DNA of 64,000 nucleotides from NCBI GenBank assembly GCA_012862575.1, contig BLSF01000010.1, positions 372,001-436,000 on the forward strand, given 5' to 3'. Numbering within the stretch: the first letter of the stretch is position 1; every line of letters starts with the position of its first letter. This DNA is from Parietichytrium sp. I65-24A. Lineage: Eukaryota > Sar > Bigyra > Thraustochytrida > Thraustochytriidae. The notes under the pieces were generated by a model. That model had not been told where the DNA came from. It ran no database searches and saw only the letters and a list, made by a program, of their open reading frames with translations. Positions 58,668 through 64,000 of the stretch are shown here, in pieces. Both the position numbers and the translations under genes were made by a program.

Positions 58668-59993
58668 TTATATTCTGATCTGATAGTTCCCCGCTTTCGT
58701 GGCGTAGCGCACCCAACGATCTGGTTTGTACATGGACTTCTCAATCACTCTCAAGAAGCGGACGATTAGTCCGGAGGCAGTGTACGCTGGAACCGCAAAT
58801 TCTAACTGAATCGGTGGCCTTGACCACGGACGCTCCCGCGTGCTTTGTACTAGGTCAGCCTCGCAGCTAAAGCTCGCTTCCGTCTCTCCAGGCATCCTCC
58901 GAATACGCCATACCACACAGTGCTGAACTGGGTCATACTTTGCTCTTCCTTTGCTCACCACAGGCTTCACTTTGACCGTGTTTGGAGGGCAGGGCACTCG
59001 CACAACAATATTGTTTCCAAATTTTTTCTTTGGAAGTTCTGCGATCAGTCGGATGTTGTAGAAAACCTTCGTTTTCCCTATCTCCTCTACCACTGGAACA
59101 ATTTTGAACGGTGCCTGGACGTTGTCTGTGACGCGATACTTCATCAGGTCAAACTCGCCGTCAGGTGGGACAAAAGTAATGGTGCGATCCGCCTCAAACT
59201 TTCCCAGTTTGACGCAGCGATGAAAGGTGCAGTCCGCGATCTCCACAGCTTTTTTACGCCCGAGGACGGGATCTAAACCCTTGGGGATTTGTGCGTTCGA
59301 AAACGCGTCAGGGCTATTTTCGTCCAAAATAAGTTTGTCGTTGAGCCCCAATTTGCATTCTGGCATGCCCGAAAGGTACACCTTCATCTTGACCTGCCCA
59401 GACACCTCGCTACTCAGAATGGTGCCGTCTGTGGACACCATAATGGAGACGTCTTCGCTGATTAGCAGGTACACCTCGTTGTTCTTGTATTTGATGTCTT
59501 GTCTTCTCCAATCGATTGCCCCTGTAAGCTGGGCCGTTAGCATTGACTGTTTCTTCGGCGTCTCTACCTTGACCTTGCCAAAATTTATGTACAACTTTAG
59601 CAAATCAATAGAGCATGTCTGGGGATACCCAAAGTCAAGAGTTTCGTCAAGAAGCTCGTAGACAAGCGTGAAGTTGTTCCGAACATCGTCTTCCGTGAAC
59701 GTTTCACCAAGGTACGCTTGGAGCACCCTGCCGAGTTGAAACAAAAACTCCGTCACGAGAAACGCGTTTGAGTTGAACTTGCTCATACCCACCAGAAACA
59801 GTTCATTGCACTTGGTGCAGATAAAATTTGTCTCGTCAAGAAGCTGAACTGGTGCCTGGTTGCTCGTCTCCATCCTCGCAACCACCTGGATTCTAAAGGC
59901 ATCCGCAGACTCGCGAGAGACGTCATCCCTGTACGCCCGATAAATTACGATCTCGCCTCGCCTGTTCACCAGCATTACGCCACTCAAAGCCAT
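58668..59993 (-). CDS. AP2M1: AP-2 clathrin adaptor complex subunit mu
   Basis: This 441-residue protein has an ATG start and is of standard length. The N-terminal longin-like domain (about 1-140) has GEIVIYRAYRDDVSRESADA and NNFTLVYELLDETLDFGYPQ, which fit AP-2 mu better than AP-1 mu. The C-terminal mu homology domain (about 170-441, from DIKYKNNEVYLLISEDVSIM) ends in RWVRYATKAGNYQIRI, close to plant and protist AP-2 mu. This subunit reads tyrosine-based (YxxPhi) sorting signals and binds PI(4,5)P2 for clathrin-mediated endocytosis at the plasma membrane. The phosphorylatable linker between domains (about 140-170) is present but short. The start is only 66 bp from a small divergent ORF, so its promoter must be compact. 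Nothing is missing. Confidence 0.95.
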   Translation of the reverse strand: MALSGVMLVNRRGEIVIYRAYRDDVSRESADAFRIQVVARMETSNQAPVQLLDETNFICTKCNELFLVGMSKFNSNAFLVTEFLFQLGRVLQAYLGETFTEDDVRNNFTLVYELLDETLDFGYPQTCSIDLLKLYINFGKVKVETPKKQSMLTAQLTGAIDWRRQDIKYKNNEVYLLISEDVSIMVSTDGTILSSEVSGQVKMKVYLSGMPECKLGLNDKLILDENSPDAFSNAQIPKGLDPVLGRKKAVEIADCTFHRCVKLGKFEADRTITFVPPDGEFDLMKYRVTDNVQAPFKIVPVVEEIGKTKVFYNIRLIAELPKKKFGNNIVVRVPCPPNTVKVKPVVSKGRAKYDPVQHCVVWRIRRMPGETEASFSCEADLVQSTRERPWSRPPIQLEFAVPAYTASGLIVRFLRVIEKSMYKPDRWVRYATKAGNYQIRI

Positions 59994-60059
59994 TTTCTGG
60001 CTGTTCTTTTCTTTCTTCCTTCCTTACTTTACTTCCGCCGCCCCCTCTCCAAGCCAAAT

Positions 60060-60293
60060 ATGACCGGAGACTCTCTCGCCTATCCAGATCTGCCCTTACT
60101 GGTCCAGCTGCCCAGCGCTTTGAATTCCCGTGCACTTTGGAGTCCAGCTCCTCCCAACGCCGGTGGGTGGGTGCCACCGCAACCGCAACCGCAACCGCCT
60201 CCTCGTACGAAGGACGATTGGATAGCTCCGAAGTGGATGGATTTCACTCTGTCTGCTGTGCTGCTGATGTTGCTGCTGTGGATGCTGCTGTGA
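60060..60293 (+). CDS. Small hypothetical ORF with C-terminal hydrophobic segment
   Basis: This 77-codon ATG ORF is divergent from AP-2 mu. It encodes a Pro/Gln-rich stretch (PPQPQPQPPP) followed by a hydrophobic end (TLSAVLLMLLLWMLL), which could be a tail anchor. The DNA under the hydrophobic part is a (CTG)-rich run, so the hydrophobicity may be a by-product. It might also be a first exon. No family recognised. Confidence 0.2.
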   Translation: MTGDSLAYPDLPLLVQLPSALNSRALWSPAPPNAGGWVPPQPQPQPPPRTKDDWIAPKWMDFTLSAVLLMLLLWMLL

Positions 60294-60785
60294 ACGAACG
60301 CACCCCACTATCGCAGGAGTTGACGCTGCTCACCGTCTGGTCGTTCGCTTCCTCTGTGGACGAATCGAGTGAACGAAGGAGTGAGGAAATATCTAACGCG
60401 ACCCGAAAACAAAGATACCACCAATACATACCAATACCACCGTTACTGACAGTGAGTTCATGTGATAATCACTACCAGTATATGGTCAGTGTGACATAGT
60501 GGGTTAGTGTGACACCCGCAAAGACTCGAGGATCGGTCCGAATGATAATAAGAAAGATAAAAGGTGACAGAGTGGGGCATGCTGTTCTCAAATTACGACA
60601 AAAGTTGAGGGAACCGAAAGGAAGATGGAGAGGTTTTTATGCTCGGGGGTTGAATGAGGAACACGTTTCTTAGACGTCCGTGTTTTGCAGAATATGGAAA
60701 GTACACCGGAACAAAGGGAAACGTCATGACATAGATGAGCCAGCAAAGGATGTGCCATACATGACAGATGAACAGTGGCGCAGAA
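60294..60785. other. Intergenic
   Basis: No gene. It contains a partial copy (60444-60457) of the 19-bp repeat seen at 30416 and 43244, followed by the 3' flank of the membrane-protein gene. Confidence 0.45.
60444..60457 (+). repeat. Dispersed repeat, partial copy 3
   Basis: TACTGACAGTGAGT matches the first 14 bases of 43244-43262. Confidence 0.35.
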
Positions 60786-61385
60786 TTAAGGGAGCGCCTC
60801 TGCAAAGAGAAGCATGCTCGTGCCCAAAACATAATGAAATAAGTTCTCATGGCGCATTCCAAAGGTGCGCTTGTGGCGATCAGAGCCAATGACGACGCCA
60901 GCCAAAAGAAAAGCTACCACAGCAGCCACGGCAGTGCTGTTCATGGTAAACTTTTCGGCGTAGAGCAGGGTGCCCATGGAAATAACGTTGATGAACGTAG
61001 TGTATATCTCCTTCGTCTTTTCTCCCGAGTTGCTAGTTTGGAGAAAGCCCACGAAAAGCGAGACGAGGAGCGGGACAGGGAAAGGGCCAGTTCCCAGTGT
61101 TTTTGGCAATATTTGCCTGGCATTGGCAAACCCGAATCCAATAAGGGGAACTCCAAATCTTCCTGCCACCTCCGCCAGTGCACCATTCCAGAACGCAAGC
61201 TGCTTCGGAAAGAAGCCAAAACGCAACGTGCCTACAGACGAGGCGAGTGCCACGAGCCCAATCCCTAGCGCCACTTCCAGCCTTCCCTTCAGGAAGGCAT
61301 TGCGGGCCGCGACCCAGCAGCACACGCTGTTCACCCCGTCGCTCAGCGCGATGGAAGGGTACAGGTTGAAGTCTGTTTCGCCCAT
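60786..61385 (-). CDS. Small multi-pass membrane protein, unknown function
   Basis: This 199-residue protein starts at the ATG at 61385 (MGETDFNLYPSIALSDGVNS); the frame runs further upstream only from a TTG. Five or six hydrophobic segments can be seen: about 19-36 (SVCCWVAARNAFLKG is partly polar), 40-58 (VALGIGLVALASSVGTL), 65-90 (AFWNGALAEVAGRFGVPLIG), 100-118 (PFPVPLLVSLFVGFL), 128-146 (TFINVISMGTLLYAE) and 150-172 (STAVAAVVAFLLAGVVIG). A last one lies at the C-terminus (YVLGTSMLLFAEAL). There is no signal peptide. I do not recognise the family and assign no transport or enzyme role. Even composition, a clean ATG and regularly spaced helices make it likely to be a real gene. Confidence 0.7.
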   Translation of the reverse strand: MGETDFNLYPSIALSDGVNSVCCWVAARNAFLKGRLEVALGIGLVALASSVGTLRFGFFPKQLAFWNGALAEVAGRFGVPLIGFGFANARQILPKTLGTGPFPVPLLVSLFVGFLQTSNSGEKTKEIYTTFINVISMGTLLYAEKFTMNSTAVAAVVAFLLAGVVIGSDRHKRTFGMRHENLFHYVLGTSMLLFAEALP

Positions 61386-62836
61386 CTTCCTCCTCTGGCT
61401 GGCAAGCTCCTTGCTCCTTGCTCCACCGTCGCCGCCGCTCGTCCTCTTTGCTGTCAAGAGCCTCGCGATGCTCAATAGCGGACTCGAACAAGCAAACTAA
61501 GAATCTAAAGCACTTTGCCACTTCCTCGATTGTCGATCGTCGATCGTCGATGCCTTTCACTTTCCACTTATCTCCATTCACATGCTTCCATCACATGCTG
61601 TCTCACATTCTTCACATTCTTCTTCACATCATCAGTTTGCGCACTTCCAACGCAACCTTTCCCGGCACTAAGCCTCCTCACCAAAAAGCATAAGAGTGCG
61701 CACACTGGCTGTATACTTTCACAACTTTCAGGAGGCGTAAAAGAGTTGCCAGTCTCCGCACCTTTGCGATATCAGCACCGGGACGTCCTTGGTAGGTTTT
61801 GGCGGACGAGATTTGTGAACAGATGTCGCCGTCGGCAGCTGTGGAGCAAGAGCAGGCTCGTTTTGTTCTCTGGATGGAGGAGGGGGGTTAAAGCGTTCCC
61901 CAAAGGAATGCGCAATCGATAGCGCAAACTTTGGACCGAGTACGCCACCACAAACACCCCGACCGAAAGCAGAGATGAGCACAAAAACAATCGCCTTTTA
62001 CACTGTCAAAAAAGATAATGGATTGCGGTCGCTTGCCAGCTTGCTGTTCGTTCAAAGTTCAGAATGCGGGAAAAGCGAAAAGCAAAAAGTTTGGGGATGC
62101 GTTCGAATCGAAAAAGAAGAAGGGGAAGGAGAAGAAAAGAAATGCAATCTCTATATCTTGTCATATCTTGTCTCTGCATCTGTCTGCGAATCCCGCATTG
62201 CTTTCTGAACTCTTAATTCTGAACAGACTCAAACATCTCGAAGGTCTCGAGGCTCGTCAGTTGACATCAGTTGACTGTGAAAACTCTCCGGGCAAGTCTT
62301 GCGATCAATAAATCAATCGCCTCAATCTCACATTCTCACATTCACTCACGCTCTGGCACTCACACTCTCCATCGTCAACACTTTCTTTCTCTCTCTCGCT
62401 CGCTCTCTCTCTCTCATCTGCGCAGATCCCAAAGGTGGCGAGCCATCGTAGTCCATCGTCTACGTCGTCCACGAGTTGTACACGCGCAGGTACTGGTTGC
62501 GATAGCATCTCGGCTCATGCAGCAGAGATCGCAGAGATAGCAGAGATAGCAGAGATGGATGGGTCCTTAGAGATACAGTAACTCGGACGATAGATGATGG
62601 ATGAAGGAAGATGGAAGATGGATGCGGGAGAGAGCAAGTAGGTAGGTGGCGTGGCACTCTTGGCACTCTTGGAACACAGGAGGAGGATTGGGCAATCAAT
62701 CAATCAATCGATCGATCAATCAATCAATCAGTCAATCAATCAATCACTCAACTCGAGCAACTCGCAAACAACTCGCGGCAACTCGGCAGTCGTCGGAGAC
62801 AAGGTAAAGAGACGAGAGACGAGAGACGGGAAGGGG
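61386..62836. other. Intergenic with simple repeats
   Basis: No gene supported. TCTCTCTCGCTC-type repeats are at about 62385-62420, GCAGAGATA repeats at about 62520-62555, and a (CAAT/CGAT)n tract at about 62693-62755 lies in the presumed 5' UTR of mevalonate kinase. Confidence 0.5.
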
Positions 62837-64000
62837 ATGTCGGTGATGGAGCCTCTCGGCAGCAAAAGCAGCAAGGAGCACAAGGGCTTCGGCAAGCTGA
62901 TTCTCTTCGGCGAGCACTTTGTCGTGTACAAGAAGCCTGCTCTCGTGGCAGCAGTCAAGGCTGCCACCATCGCGGAGGTGGAGCTGAGCAAGGCGGAATG
63001 GTCCACGGGGCTCATCGTGGAGGACCTTCGCCCGGCCGTGCCTGGCTACAAGGATAAGAAGGCTGACGAGATGCTCGAAAGCACACGGCTCGTGCTCAAC
63101 GTGTTCGGAGTGGACCCAAAGAAGCAGGGCGTTAGAGTCAGGCTCAGCGGAGACCTCAGCCCTGTTTCCGGCATTGGCGCAAGCGCAGGTAAGTGACACA
63201 CCCGGTCCAAACTCAAAAATTGTGAAACACCGAGGTGTTGTGATGCTACGTTCGTGTCTTCTTATTGACTGTCGCATCGCGTTTGTTTTGTTCTTTCGCG
63301 GCTTCCAGCAAACTGTGTTTCTGTGGCACGTGCTCTCGCCGAAGCGCTTGGCAAAAATGACATCACCGAGGAGGAGATCAATCGCGCAGGGTATGAAGGC
63401 GAGAAGGCTTACCACGGTACCCCATCTGGTACGTTTTCGGCAACACGCTCTCGCTCGTCGATCTTTTTCTATTCCGGATCTAACTTTTTTCGTTGCTTGT
63501 GATTCGGTTTTCGCGGGTTCAAGGTATTGATAATACCGCTTCCACATATGGAGGCGTCCTTCGATTTCAACGTACAGAAAGCGACCCACTTTTCGAGACG
63601 CGCGGACTCAAAGTCGAGGTCCCGATTGTGTACGCAAGCACTGGCATTACATCGTCCACAACAGAGGTTGTCGGTGACGTTCGTCAAAAGCGCGAAAAAG
63701 ATCCTGAGTGGTACGATGCTCTCGAAGCAAAGTACATGCAGATCTTTGAGAAAGCTGAGAAGGCAATCGCTTCTGAGTCCGACTCGTTGGCGCAAACTCT
63801 TGGAGATCTTGCCATCGAGAATCACAAAATTCTCAAAGAGCTCAGCGTCAGCTGCAAGGAGCTTGACGATCTTTGCCAGACTGCAATGGAGGCTGGCGCA
63901 ATTGGCGCAAAGATGAGCGGCACCGGACGTGGTGGCCTCATGTTTGCAATCTGCCCGAACGCAGAGGTTCAGGAGAAGGTCGCTGCTGCGCTTGCCAAGA
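62837..64000 (+). CDS. MVK: Mevalonate kinase (three exons seen, 3' end beyond window)
   Basis: Exons 62837-63188, 63309-63428 and 63524 to the window end are joined by GT-AG introns of 120 and 95 bp. The visible 316 or so residues start at the ATG MSVMEPLGSK. GHMP-kinase motifs appear in order. The first is GKLILFGEHFVVY (residues about 20-32). The second is the phosphate-binding loop SPVSGIGASAANCVS, split by intron 1. The third is HGTPSGIDNTASTYGG, split by intron 2 and carrying the catalytic Asp. The fourth is GAKMSGTGRGGLMFA near the end. The enzyme phosphorylates mevalonate with ATP in the cytosol or peroxisome, feeding sterols and isoprenoids. Its presence shows that the organism uses the mevalonate route. 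The last motif reads GTGRGG rather than GAGGGG; I believe similar forms exist in trypanosomatid enzymes. The extension upstream of the ATG is repeat-derived and I exclude it. Confidence 0.92.

Noticed and set aside
62651-62836. N-terminal extension of mevalonate kinase through the CAAT repeat
   Set aside because: It begins at GTG, encodes a microsatellite-derived SINQSINQ run, and lies before the conserved kinase start.

Overview
The window is nuclear DNA of a unicellular eukaryote. Genes lie on both strands in no operon order. They encode strictly eukaryotic products: PIKfyve/Fab1, Timeless/Tof1, HAT1, AP-2 mu, YME1, a mitochondrial carrier, mevalonate kinase and calpain. Four genes contain short GT-AG introns (63-122 bp) that I could place from reading frame and protein motif continuity. 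Several very long ORFs, up to about 7 kb, are intronless. The combination of a membrane-anchored DEK1-type calpain, Roco and TIR-NACHT-WD40 proteins, Pro/Thr/Ser surface stalks and a DZIP1 ciliary protein suggests an intron-poor stramenopile, perhaps a labyrinthulomycete/thraustochytrid. That assignment is inference; no rRNA or organellar marker is present.

Layout. 0.1-0.6 kb: a small GPI-anchored Ly6/uPAR-like protein (-). 1.6-5.1 kb: a DZIP1-like ciliary protein (+). 6.2-11.9 kb: a PIKfyve/Fab1 lipid kinase (+). 12.8-13.5 kb: a coiled-coil, probably mitochondrial protein (-). 15.3-17.3 kb: a DUF3754/TMEM143 membrane protein (+). 17.9-21.4 kb: Timeless, with a short spliced first exon (+). 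21.6-23.8 kb: an i-AAA protease (-). 25.0-29.1 kb: a seven-exon LRR-Roc-COR-TIR protein (-). 31.1-35.4 kb: a TIR-TIR-NACHT-WD40 protein (+). These last two lie head to head. 36.3-37.3 kb: a mitochondrial carrier (-). 38.3-40.2 and 44.7-46.6 kb: two paralogous Cys-rich type I surface proteins in a segmental duplication (-). 48.0-54.9 kb: a multi-TM calpain (-). 56.9-58.4 kb: HAT1 (+). 58.7-60.0 kb: AP-2 mu (-). 60.8-61.4 kb: a small multi-pass membrane protein (-). 62.8 kb to the window end: mevalonate kinase, three exons seen and the 3' end cut off (+).

Most genes are independent housekeeping functions (membrane traffic, chromatin replication, mitochondrial quality control, isoprenoid synthesis). 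The part that may act together is 25-35 kb. There a Roco GTPase and a NACHT ATPase, each carrying TIR-like domains with the same C-x-x-E signature, are divergently arranged around about 2 kb. This recalls paired plant NLR receptors and fungal NACHT-WD40 incompatibility genes. The two Cys-rich surface proteins with NPxY-type cytoplasmic tails could be cell-surface receptors; nothing in the sequence links them to the NLR-like pair beyond proximity.

Limits. Intron models rest on frame, splice consensus and motif continuity, with no transcript data. Intergenic stretches of 1-4 kb in the 29-48 kb region are repeat-rich and hold no ORF I trust. I recognised no tRNA, rRNA, CRISPR array or intact transposon.
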